Shown: positions 46,971-57,771 of the stretch, one piece after another
Layout of the letters: each line of letters begins with the position of its first letter
How positions within the stretch are numbered: position 1 is the first letter of the stretch
NCBI GenBank assembly: GCA_001599595.1
Contig: BCHH01000001.1
Coordinates: 248,001 to 312,000, forward strand
Source of the DNA: Beverwykella pulmonaria
Lineage: Eukaryota; Ascomycota; Dothideomycetes; Pleosporales; Melanommataceae
Direction: 5' to 3'
Length of the DNA stretch: 64,000 bases
Made by a program: the position numbers and the translations under genes
The notes under the pieces: generated by a model
Database searches by the model: none
Told to the model about the DNA's origin: nothing
Seen by the model: the letters and a program-made list of their open reading frames with translations, nothing else

Positions 46971-47317
46971 AACAAACAAGCCAAACAAGCTGAGGAGTCG
47001 CTCCCTAACAATCAATCAAGCTGAGATTCGTCAGCTTGTTTGGCTTGTTTGTTACTTTTGTAAGTGTTGAGGCTGTAGAGATGTACGTAAAGTACGTATA
47101 TCATTGATTTTCATGGTGTTGATATTCGATTGCCCCTATATCTATGGCCTCTAATTGGCTTACTAAGCGAGACGCTAGTACTAACTAAGTAAGGTTGCAA
47201 TTTCTTTGACACGCCAACCATCTCCGTCAACATCAACTGCACCTACCTGCCCTCACCTATTACACCACTTTTACGGCAATTACCGCCGTCCTATCGCTGC
47301 TGAAGACCTTACTAGGC

Positions 47318-49753
47318 ATGAACGCTAACCTCTCGCAAGTATTCTCGCAGCGGATTGAAAACGCGGGCTCACAGTTACCCTCTGACGGTGACGCGACCGA
47401 TTACGCGACCGATGCGCCCTCTGAGCTTGATGCGATTGAATATCCACCTACTATAACACCTACGCTGTTAGATAATTCTATATACAAAGGTATTGACTGG
47501 AAGTGTATTCCGCAGCTTTAAAAGCCTCTATATAACCCAAAGCGAAGCTATTAGAGCTAGGTTTGGCAGTACAGTTACTGAGTTTACTATTGCAAGCATC
47601 ACCAACTCCACTGGCTCTGCAAATATTGCCACACCTATAAGGCCCCTGGAGGCCTATATAGGGCTGATCGCTCTACAAGCTCTATTGCCAGGCATCTTGC
47701 TAAGCAGTGGAGAGGCCACGGAGTTGAAAAAGCCAGCTAAATTGACTTTTAGAAACCATTAGGTTAGCCCTTAGTGCTGGCCTAGATCCAGCAGCAACAT
47801 AATATGGAGATTTGTCAAGACGTTGCCAATACGTTGGCCAATGCTTTCAAAAAGGAGTCATTTTAGCAGGTAGTTATTGACTTTGTAGTTTCTGATAATC
47901 AAGCTCTCTGAGTTATTAAGGCCCCAGCTTTTCAAGAGATAATTTAGCAGGCTAATCCTCTGGCTAAACACTACTTATAGAAGAGCCACAGCACCCTCTG
48001 GGACTACATTATTGCTAAATATAAGGCCTACTTGCCTTTAGTTATTGATTACTTTAGCTAGTCGCGCTTGCTGATACATATATTATTTGATAATTGGACA
48101 TTAACTAGTGGTAAACGCGCTCTCACAGGGATCTGCGTACATCATCTAGACGCTGCTAGAGTGTTACAAGACTACGTTCTTGGGTTGCCCTCACTCCTAG
48201 GTTAACACTCTAGCAATAATATTGCTAGTGTAGTTAAAAAGATGCTTTAAACTTTCAGGATAACTCCAAAACGCCTTGGTTACTTTGTCCTTGACAATGC
48301 CCTAAATAACAACACTGCAATAGAAGCCTTGGCCTTAGTGTACAACTTTAATCCCTAACACTAACAACTACGCTGTTTGTGCTATATCCTTAACCTAGGG
48401 GCGCAGCAAATTATATTTAGGAAGGACAGAGAGGCGTACAATAACTTAGACAAGAATATACCAGATAAGGAGCAGTTTATAGAGGAGTGGCAGAGGACTA
48501 GCCCCTTAGGTGTCCTACTTAACGTTATCACCTCTATATGTACTCCACAAGCCTGTTGGCTTCTTAAGGGCTTTTAAATTAATTACAACAACTGCTTAGA
48601 AGACTCAAGATTCTTATTGGAGCCTATTAAGCCTGTTAAGACTTGCTGGAACTCCTTCTGCTCATGTTTTAAGCGCGCCGTTAAATTACGCAACCCAATT
48701 AATAACTACATTTAGTACAAGACTAATAAATACAACTAAGAGCTAGCAAAGCGTCGCAACCAGCCAGGAAATGTCCCAAAGAAGCCAAGGCTCTTTATTA
48801 AGGAGGGCGGCCTTACTGCTAAGGACTGGGCTACAATATTAGAGTACATACAAATATTAGCGCCGTTTAAAGAAGCTACCCAAGAGCTTAAAGGCAGAGG
48901 CAAGGCTAGCTCATCCAGAGCCATATGGGAAGTTATCCCAACGTTTAATTAGCTTATCAATCAGCTCCAGGACACCATTAAGAGGCTTAATGACGCAAAG
49001 TTTAATAATATTAATGGACTAGAGGACCACCTGCTTATCAATTGCAAAGCAGCTCTCAAGAAGCTGTTGGAGTACTACAATAAACTTTACAGTACCCCAG
49101 CGTACTATGCTGCCTGTAGGCTCTATCTACAGTACAAGAACTACCTAGAAGAAGCCTGGCGCGTACCTGAGGATTACAACAAGCAGCTCTACAGCGCTAA
49201 ACACCTATACAAGGGCTGGCTTGAAGAAAGCCACTGTTAATTTTAACTGCTCTAGAAGGCCTTTAAGGACTCTGCTAGGCCTTCAAGTGCTTCTCAAGCA
49301 CCTCTACTAAAGAAAGTTTGCCTTAGTTACTCTACTAGTAGAGCTAACTTTATAAGGGCTACACTTAAGAGCGCTGAGAGCTCTCAGGAGAGTGATGATG
49401 AGTTCAATCACTGGAAGGCTGAGTTGCCTCTCAGCAAGAGCAAGTCATTGGCCAAGGACCCAATAAAGTACTGGCTTACGAAGGCTGAGCAGTATCCCTT
49501 GCTCTCACGCTTCGCCCTCAATATATTAAGTATACCTGCTGCAGCCACGGACTGTGAGAGGACCTTCTCAGAGCTTGGAGACTTACTAGAAGTACGACGA
49601 CTCCGCATGAAGCCCGACTTGCTCTCAGCGCTCCAGAGTCTCCGGAGTTGGAAGCGCATTGGCTTGAAGCCTCAGAAAAATCAATCAGGAGTCACCTCCG
49701 AGGTCCCCATCCAGATAGATACAATATACACGATTGATGATGTGCTCACGTGA
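47318..49753 (+). pseudogene. Degenerate hAT transposase
   Basis: The frame opens at ATG 47318 (MNANLSQVFSQRIENAG) and is broken by many TAG and TAA codons and frame changes. The C-terminal part at 49424-49753 is open and recognisable as the hAT dimerisation region: DPIKYWLTKAEQYPLLSRFA then LSIPAAATDCERTFSELGDL. Stops are mostly TAG, as expected if CAG codons were mutated to TAG by RIP. The protein is not functional as written, so movement would need a transposase supplied elsewhere. Confidence 0.85.
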
Positions 49754-49907
49754 CTGGGCAATTCACTTCCTAATAAATAAACAAGCCAAACAAGCCGCCA
49801 GGCGAATATTTTCCTAACAAACAAGCCAAACAAGCCAGCCCCTTGATTGCTAACAAACAAGCAAGCCGGAGGGGCCAGCTTGTTTGGCTTGTTTGTTGCC
49901 AACTCTG

Positions 49908-50361
49908 CTCGTGGCGGCAGAGTCCAAGCCCGCTCGAATGTCCGAGGCGAGGATACAGTGGTGGCAGTTTCAGTCTGCTCCGATAGCGCGATTCGAAAGT
50001 CCTCTCTGGCACCATTTTGAGATGTTGCCTGGCTTTGTAGGTCGGTTTCATTTGATATGGACTCTAGGATGATAGCTAGCGACCATCCTTGCGGATAGGC
50101 GCTCGATTTTTCGAGCACTGGGTCAGCTTTTTTGGTAACTCGATGTCCACTGTGGAGCATCCAGTTTAATGGAAAAGTGGCGGGGTCGAGATCTTGTTCT
50201 GGGTTCTCCATATCGTCAAGGCTAGCTTGCCTGATGTTGTTAGGAGATGCTTTTGCTTGAGTATCGGCGAGAATGCAGTAGATGGGGCTGCAAGTGGTAT
50301 TTTCCGGTGAGTCTGCGGACCAGGAAGGAGCGCAAGGCAGACCGTAGGCAGCCTGATGCAT
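49908..50361 (-). pseudogene. 5' part of the unknown repeat-protein gene interrupted by hAT
   Basis: Begins at ATG 50361 (MHQAAYGLPCAPSWSADS) and is open to the insertion site, ending ...ERAWTLPPR. The downstream half is at 46870-45979. With the element and one target-site copy removed, the codon at the junction (first base 49908, then 46862 and 46861) is in frame, so the gene was open when the element entered. The frame also extends upstream to a GTG at 50394. There is no recognised domain, signal peptide or membrane segment. Confidence 0.7.
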
Positions 50362-50942
50362 TTTCTGAACGCGATGAAATTTGAGCCTCAACACACTTTT
50401 TTCGTGATTCTTTGCCCTCTACGTGTCAAGATATCTTTTTTTCCTTTTACTTTCTATCGTGGTGGTCGAAGGGGTTGAAGTGTCACTGCTATTGTGACGA
50501 TGTCATGCTTTCAAGGATATCGAAGGACACTGAGAGATACTCCAGTGAGTATAATTTGACTCTAACCAAGTGCTTTACTTTTCCTTTCAATATATTAACC
50601 CCCTTCAAGATCCTCAGGAGGTGAACTTAGACTGCCAACTTGCAATAAGATTACTTTCTTCCAGAGTATGTGTTCTGTGATCGCTCTTATCTGTGCATCT
50701 TTTCTAACATCCGGATATAAGCCGCTATCTTGGCAATGCGCCCACCATACAAAAACCTATACAAAACGCATTGTATGTATGAAATTGGTATCGGAGAGGT
50801 TGAATAAATGTATTTTGAGCTGCAAAATTGTATACAGAGCCTGTATATACAGGAAATCTTAGTGTTGAGCGCTTATGGCGCGCTTCGGCTTATATCCGGC
50901 ATGTTTCGCGACCATGAGAGGCTGTCCTAGAAAAAAAAAATT

Positions 50943-51101
50943 TGTCCCGTGCCAGACTCGAACTGGCGGCCTAACGGATATCAGTATCTTACTATGGCAG
51001 GGGTTGCTTTTAATAGAGAAGCTTACCTTGGGATATCTGCTCTAAGAGCAGTCATAGAATGACTATGAGACCCACGTGATAACCAACTACACCAACGAGA
51101 C
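50943..51101 (-). tRNA. tRNA-Met(CAU)-like gene with long intron or insertion
   Basis: Read on the minus strand, the 7-base acceptor arm GTCTCGT (51101-51095) pairs with ACGGGAC (50950-50944). The D arm contains an A box (TGGTGTAGTTGG); the T arm GCCAG-TTCGAGT-CTGGC carries a B box. A run of T follows the 3' end, a Pol III terminator. The anticodon loop begins CTCATA (CAU at 51067-51065). About 80-85 extra bases follow. A 3' anticodon-stem candidate appears twice (ATATCCC near 51030 and ATATCCG near 50976), so the extra sequence is either one long intron or a short intron plus a 55-base insertion flanked by GATATCC repeats. It may be a pseudogene. Confidence 0.65.
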
Positions 51102-51679
51102 GCCTTAGTTGTCTTGATGGCTATTTTGTAAGGTTGAAGTATTATATACGTTGTAAAAAGAAAAAGCCCTCTTGTGGCTCAGACTTCAGTCGCCAGGCAG
51201 CAGCAGGTAGCTCTAGGAAACAGCGCAGGCACCCACCCCGTGTCCCACACATCTAGTTCAGCGCGTGGTTCAGCACGCCCCCATTCGCCGATACTGTGGT
51301 TTATCGCTTGGCGCACACTCTCGCGTAACGCACACTTTCGGACTGGAACACCCCATCACTTTTGAGACTATAGAACTGCACACATAAAATATTTTAACCT
51401 GATCTTTTGCAGCAGCAATCTTAGAAGCTTATAGTATGAATTAGCAACGATAAAATAGGTGCGATATTGCTCTAGCTGCTTAACCCTGCGGCCACATCGC
51501 TAGAGCGTGGTCGCAGGCACCTCAATAATTTTGGCGATATATCTGCATCAACCTTCCTAGGTTCCTTAGGGGGCTTAGGAGCCTTTCTCTTACTATTTTT
51601 AAGTGATTTAATATAGTACTTAACCAGCTTCTTAGACTAGCAAGCTATCTTAACTTTCTTGCGCGCAGCGACTTTTTGT

Positions 51680-53121
51680 TGATACTACTATAGCTTGCAT
51701 CTGCGCTGATGGCTCTGCGCTTTCGCCAGCACTGATCTATCAAGCTGTTAGCGGCAACATCCAGGATACATGGCTGCAGGATTTTAAAACATCAAAACAT
51801 CAGGCTTTCTTTACAGCCTCACCTACTGGATGGACAAGTAACGATATAGGGCTAGCATGGCTCAAGCAGGTGTTCAATCGCGAGACAAAGGCAAAGGCGC
51901 GCTCATCATGGCAGCTCCTGATACTAGATGGCCACAGATCGCATGTTACAATGGATTTCATACAGTACTGCACCAAGAACAAGATCCTCCTAGCTGTATA
52001 TCCGCCTCACAGTACTCATACGCTCCAGCCGCTTGACGTTGTCATGTTTTCTCTGCTTGCAGCCTTGTACAGTACAAAGCAGAGCTTGCGGCACTTATAG
52101 ATAGAGGCCAGGGCCTCACATCTATCACGAAACGCGACTTCTTTACACTCTTCTATACTGCCTAGTCCTCTTCCTTTAAGAATACTACGCTTGTACGTAA
52201 AGCTTTTACAACAACTAGCATCAGCCCGCTTAACCCTAACACGATACTTAAGCGCTTTAAACCACTACTAGAGAGCTTATGGCCTAGCTTAAGCAGCTCC
52301 TTGTCATCACTGGCAGTACTTAGCGCGTTAGATTAGAGAAAGATTAAACAATTACTCTAGCAAGCAGTAGACGATTTGCAAGACTTAAACATAAAGAAGC
52401 TTAGCCGTATAATCTATATAATTTTAGTAAAGAACACGCTGCTAGAACATAAGAACAATTAACTTAGAGAGGCTCTAGTTAATAAGCAGAAGCATAGGCA
52501 GCGTAGCAAGGCCCTGCTACCTAAGGCGCCGCCTGAATACAATAGTAGAGCAGTCTTCTAGTCGCCTTAAAAAGTAAGCGACGCACAGCTTCGCCAGGAG
52601 CAGAAGGACCAGGATAATTAGCTTGTACAACACTAGAAAAGCGTGGCTATAAGGCTTAGAGAGAAGAGAGGAAGGCTGCTAAAGCTTAGATGCTTAAAGA
52701 ACGTCATCTCAATAGAGCTATTGCAAAAGAGAAGCGCGAGCGTGAGGCAGCTGAAAAAGCTGCTGCTCGCGAGGAGAAGCGTATAGCCCGGCAGCTCAAA
52801 ACTCAACTCCAAAACGACCCCAAGATGTCCCAAAGAGGTAAAAGAAAGAGCCTCCAGCCTTCTCTAGCAGCAGCTCCTCCAACAGCTGCTCAGGATCCTA
52901 TTGAGGTAGAGAATGAGGTGACCCCAAAAGCGGCGACAGAAGACCTCCAAAAACGGAGTCAAAAGTCCCTGGACATACAGTTACTGTGGGTGGTTTTCTC
53001 TCCACCCAGGGACAGACGTTTACATGAAAGAAATATGCATTATCGCCAATATGGACAGAACAAGAACAGATCACGCAGGCGAAATAATGATCTATCATTG
53101 GCGCCTGGTGAGCTGAGATAG
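51680..53121 (+). mobile_element. Pogo/Fot-type DDE transposon relic
   Basis: Two open pieces of a DDE_1-type transposase: 51870-52100 holds LLILDGHRSHVTMDFIQYC (second catalytic Asp) and YPPHSTHTLQPLDVVMFSLL (third Asp), and 52690-53121 holds the Lys/Arg/Ala-rich C-terminal region (RAIAKEKREREAAEKAAARE, then MSQRGKRKS). Between them are many stops, again often TAG or TAA. I could not find terminal inverted repeats or a TA duplication, so the limits are approximate. It is inactive as written. Confidence 0.75.
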
Positions 53122-54334
53122 TCGAGTTCTGATTTCAAGTTAGTTTTGTGAATGGTACACAGCGATACTGTCATTAACCACCATATGAAGACTCCTTTTT
53201 GATAGTGAACGGATTTAATTCTTAGCTCAATTGTTTCTAGAAAGAAAGCTGTTGCTTGTAGTGGCGTGCATGTATATATTTAGATATGTATGCAGTGTTG
53301 AATAGATTAATTGCTAGCGCCTACCCGAGCGGCAAAGTAGGCGTCATGTGAGCGAGCTGCAAACTTCTAATAATAGTATATCCCATGGTTTACCGCCCGG
53401 CAATTTTCCAACTTACCATCACAAGGGCCCGCCTGTTCCCACATTATATCGTGGGAATAATCGGGAAACTCTTCACCCGTTCTATTACCATCCACTGCAC
53501 ACCGACTTTGACACTGATTCGGCATGGAAATGTCAATCCGCTCACTACCAAAGCCCCCTGAACCTGCAATCTGGATGGACGCAACCCAAGATAGTGGACC
53601 ATGTATATTTTGCTATCGACTTCACACTTACGTGCTGAAACCGTGACATATTTAGCATTAGCAGCAATAGCACGGAAGTGTGTAAATCCGCTCTGAAGGA
53701 ATCGGGAAAGGGAAAACTGGCGTCTCTGAAGGAACTTTAGAGGAGGGTGACAGTGAGACAGATACGTGCCAAATTCATACCGGGCTCACTGTTGAGGAAA
53801 ATAGCACGCGTAATAGGATTTCGATCTATAGCTGAGTCTTCTCGAGATCCGCTCCCGTTGTATTGAGACCGCCCAGGCAAAAATATATCTAGTGTTGTGA
53901 CAGTACATCAGGAGCAGATCTTGAAGACTAAGATACCTAGATAGTGTTCTGTTGTAATGTTTTTATCGGATACCGGGACACGAAATACGAGGTCGTTTCG
54001 TCAGTTCGACGGTGGGACCATATCGCAACATCTGTTAGTTCCACGGGAAACGATCTCAAAAATGAACTAGGACTAATAGTACTCCAGTGTTGTCATGGGA
54101 TGCCCATGCGTGCGTTTATAATCGGTCTGGTCGGATGGAGGGCTTCCGGTAGTCACTGAGTAGTGGTGTAGTGGTGAGAACTGTAGATGTCTAGCGTAAG
54201 TTAGGAGGGGTATCAGTGTTTGATCTGAGCGTGAACGATTAGTGGCGGTGAACTAGAGGGTCGGAGGGTTGGAGGGGTGTTTCGGGTAGTGGGATGGCGG
54301 TTGAGGCGCCAGAATTTTGTTCCGTGAGCAGCGA
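53122..54334. other. Intergenic, nothing supported
   Basis: Short frames only; no recognisable gene, repeat or element. Confidence 0.4.
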
Positions 54335-54639
54335 TCAGCCACGGTTTGGGAAGTGATGCGGTGCATGCAGGTTGGAAATCTTATCACTGTATCAGTTAGA
54401 ATATGAACTGGAGGGACAAACTTACCGACGATCGGGTTTACATGGCTACATACGTACATGCGCCCATGTAGTGTACTCTCTGATATCTCTATTCATATCA
54501 GCGGCATCGTGCTCCGGCATACATATGCACAAGAGGTCACATCCCCAAGATACATGAACATCGAACTTACCTCTCCCTCGGAGTACCGGATCAGGAAGAA
54601 GTCGCGATCCCTTCCTGTCTCCATCTCGAGAAGTTTCAT
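54335..54639 (-). CDS. Possible small spliced ORF, unknown
   Basis: Exon 1 (54639-54571) reads MKLLEMETGRDRDFFLIRYS and ends at a consensus donor GTAAGT. A further donor GTAAGT at 54425 and an acceptor with a CTAAC branch site (TTCTAACTGATACAG, ending 54387) suggest two more small exons (54445-54426, 54386-54335), for about 46 residues in total. The splice signals are good but the product is very short and unrecognised, so it may be part of a longer or broken gene. Confidence 0.25.
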
Positions 54640-54656
54640 TCAAGCCACAAGTGTGC

Positions 54657-55359
54657 TCAAGTTTGGTTGAGCTGATTCCTCAAGTGCATCTGCAGTTTAT
54701 CCCACCCGCGCGTGCGTTTAGAGTTAAACATGAAACGTTGACAACGGCGGTTGAGACGCCACATATATTCCCATGTTTCCTTTTCTTCGCGGGGTGTCCT
54801 AGCAATTTCGGTATGGATGAAGCTGGCAGCAGCCGCCACACTACCTGCTGTGAAAATCGAGGTAAGCAAGATTTATTAGATGCAGACGCAAGTAAATCAT
54901 GGTCGTGCTTGCGAAAGAATGCTCCCAGATATGGTGGGCCTAGTTTCTGTAAGTCATGATGGTGTCGATGTTCGGTTCTTCGATCGGTCCGCTCCCGCGT
55001 TCTGATTGCCGTCCGTTGGGATTGTGAGAACGCCACAAGTGGAGATCAAACTGAATAGTTTCAGTATCGGTTTCTGTTCGGGCGTTGAAGTGTGTGGTCT
55101 TATTCTGTAGGCTGCACTTGTGGAATCCCGCGAATGGAATGAAGGCGTTGAAGAAATTCTTGACGTGGGTTGATTCAGTGGGCACTTTCAGGCTGGTGTG
55201 AATTGTGGAACTGGTCTGGATGCTTGACGCATCCCCCCAGGGCCTTGAGGCCCGGTCTGACGTTTTGGCTTGCAAAGTGGTACCAAAGTTGAGGATCTCG
55301 GATGTTGGAATGGGCAGTGCGAGTGACGAAGTCGTTAGAGGTATGTAGTGCTCGAACAC
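54657..55359 (-). CDS. Possible coding segments, unknown
   Basis: Two minus-strand frames look mildly coding: 55359-54940 (139 codons, C/G-ending codons, beginning with GTG; contains NFFNAFIPFAGFHKCSL) and 54869-54657 (containing EYMWRLNRRCQRFMF). I could not link them with convincing splice sites or find a start codon. They could be remnants. Confidence 0.2.
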
Positions 55360-57771
55360 TCGGCTTCCACATGAAGGATTGCTGTGCTGTCAGATGCCAC
55401 GTGTAGGAGTGCTTTTGCTGTCAGACTCCACGCGAAGGATGTTGCGTAGGAGTTCACTGTTTCTTCCCCAGCCTTCGCGTCATGGCAGTGCAATGTAAGC
55501 CCAATAGACGGCTACCACGCACTACGGCTCCAATATTCAGAATCCTGGCCAGGAAAGCGGTTGGTTGTGAAGTGCAAAAGTCCTCCGCAGCCTCAAACAG
55601 GTAGCGTCTGAAGCGGCACAGCTTGCTTCAAGGTGGCAGCGCATCCTGAACAACGAGATCTCAAATAGCGGTGACTTAGGATGGTGGGGCAGCGAAGCGA
55701 TAATAGTGTGTGCAACCTGGGCGTGAATGTGATGAGAGAAAAAGGTATGAAAGCTTGCGTATACTCTGGTGACGAGACGTCGAGGTATTAATGCGGATAA
55801 TATTGAGAGGTTGAAGCATTTCCTATTTCGGCAGTCTCGTTAAAGCGCGTGCACTGGTAGAGAGCGCATGAAGTATAATAGAGAACAGCAGTTCGACCAC
55901 CGTCTTGGAGTACGAGTATCGGCAAAACAGATCTACGGACTGACAGATACATGCTCATCTATGTGAAGCGTTTGTCGGATTCGCGTACCTGCCAACCAGC
56001 GGTTGCCAGTCAGGTCCAGGCACCGAGCTCGGACTGCATGAATGTTGGCTGTGAACGCGAAGCTCAATTCGCATCGGCTCGAGATCTCCAAGCCGCACCC
56101 GCCTACGCGACAGCGAACGACGCTCCGTGCCTGAAGAGGCGGAAGAGGACCACGGACGGCGAAAGATTTACAAATTATTGGTGTTGAGTGTGCATTCACA
56201 TCCAGACGGGCCCAGCACCCCGAGGTGGGGAGTGTCCCGCAAGCCCAAACGCAGATACAACAGGTCGGAGAATTAAAGGGACCCCCTCGTGCGCACACTC
56301 CTCCGTCCTCTCTGTGATACATGGACGAAGCCAGGCGATTCGCTGGATTCGCAAGGTTCGCTGGAGAGGCGTATACTAAAGGCTTGGTATTATACTCGGT
56401 TTGGCCACGAGGTGGACGAGGGTCAAGCCACAGATCGCCAGGATCCTAGGCGAGGGCAAGGGGTCGTCGGCCAGTCGTCGGCGGCTCGTTGCTGGGCGGC
56501 AGAGGCTTGCCGTTGGCACCAGCAACGAGCCGCATTTCGCCGCCGCCGAGAGGTTTCTCTGGCAGTCGAACTACTGTACTCAACCACGGCTCTGACGTGT
56601 GAGCAATCTATCAGAGCGGGGTTGCTGGATCGTCGTGCTGACCAGATCTATTCATACCCTTCTGCATCCCGCCTGCATCCTGTCTGGTCGCCGCCGCGGC
56701 GAGGTGAGGGATGTCGTGCTGGCGGGCGTCGCAGCTGGTGTGCAGAACCCTTGTTCCCGCTGGGGTTCTGTGCCTGGTGCATGAAAGTTACGAGATGCGA
56801 GCGACGTCTGGTCTGGCTAGCTGCTCTGGAGTAGTGCGAACCAGTCGGCTGCGGACCCTGCCCGACCCGATTTAGATGCAGCTCTTCGCGATGACGGCAG
56901 CATCTGCCGCCCAGCGACGAGCAGCACAGGCGGTGTCATGCAGCGGGCGGGCGGCGATTGGAGGGCGGTGGAAGAGAGGCTGTCTACACAAACAAGCTGC
57001 AGCTGGGCGTATGCGCGCAAGCGCTGAGCGACTGCAGCCGACTGCAGTCGTGGTCGTTCTGACATGATTACAGGAACTGAGCCGAGCGTACGTCTTGCAC
57101 TGGTCGTGCCTCTGCGCCGGACTTCGCAGCACAGGTACATAACCCTATGTACCGTATATGTATTACACACAGAGAAGCGACGGATGCCCAGGCTGAAACA
57201 CAGTGCCAGCAGCCCGCGGCGCAACGTCTCAACCGCGGGTGCTGGACGAGCTATCGAGATAATTTTAGTGCGTCGGCCTCATTTCCCTCGAATTCGCATT
57301 GCAGGCCGGCGCCCAATTAGCGCACCCTGTGGCTTCGCGAGCGCGTCCCCTGGCCCTTGCGCTCCCCTGCCGGGTGGTGGTTCCTCCTCTCCGCGGGTCG
57401 AGGCTGTTGCTTTCCTCTTTCGTGTGAGCCCGCTGCCCCCATGCTCCTTCCTCTCTCTCTCACGGCCAGAGTCTGCAGCTCCCTCACCCAGTCGCTCCTT
57501 CAATTGCGACCTGTGCCGGCCATCTGGGCATCTTTCCCTTCTCAGCCTGCGTCTTCAGGCACAGCTGCAGCTTCTCCAGTACCACCATCTCCACCCCAGA
57601 TTCTATAATAGTAGCCCACCTCCCCAGACGCCGTGGACGCTGCCACGGATGGACTCGTGAACACGCCCGTCTGTTCCCGTCCTATCCTCTGCCAGACCTC
57701 GCGGCCCCGGATAACCACTCACCACGCGCCTGTCAACCCACTCCTCCGCCGCCGTGCCACCATCGACCACC
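55360..57771. other. Long gene-free region upstream of FUS1-like gene
   Basis: GC-rich towards the right. Many overlapping short frames without domains. The last 400 bases are pyrimidine-rich and should be the promoter and leader of the SH3 protein gene. Confidence 0.4.

Larger units (their letters stand above)
46871..49907 (+). mobile_element. hAT-superfamily DNA transposon, 3,037 bp
   Basis: Terminal inverted repeats CAGACTTGGCAACAAACAAGC (left, 46871) and, read from the right end at 49907 inward, CAGAGTTGGCAACAAACAAGC, with one mismatch. Flanked by a perfect 8-bp target duplication CTCGTGGC (46863-46870 and 49908-49915), the hAT hallmark. Subterminal copies of AACAAACAAGC occur at both ends. 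The interior carries a degenerate transposase. The element sits inside an unknown minus-strand gene. Confidence 0.95.

Noticed and set aside
51102..51680. Left end of the pogo-type element
   Set aside because: I found no matching inverted repeat or TA duplication here, so I did not extend the element into it.
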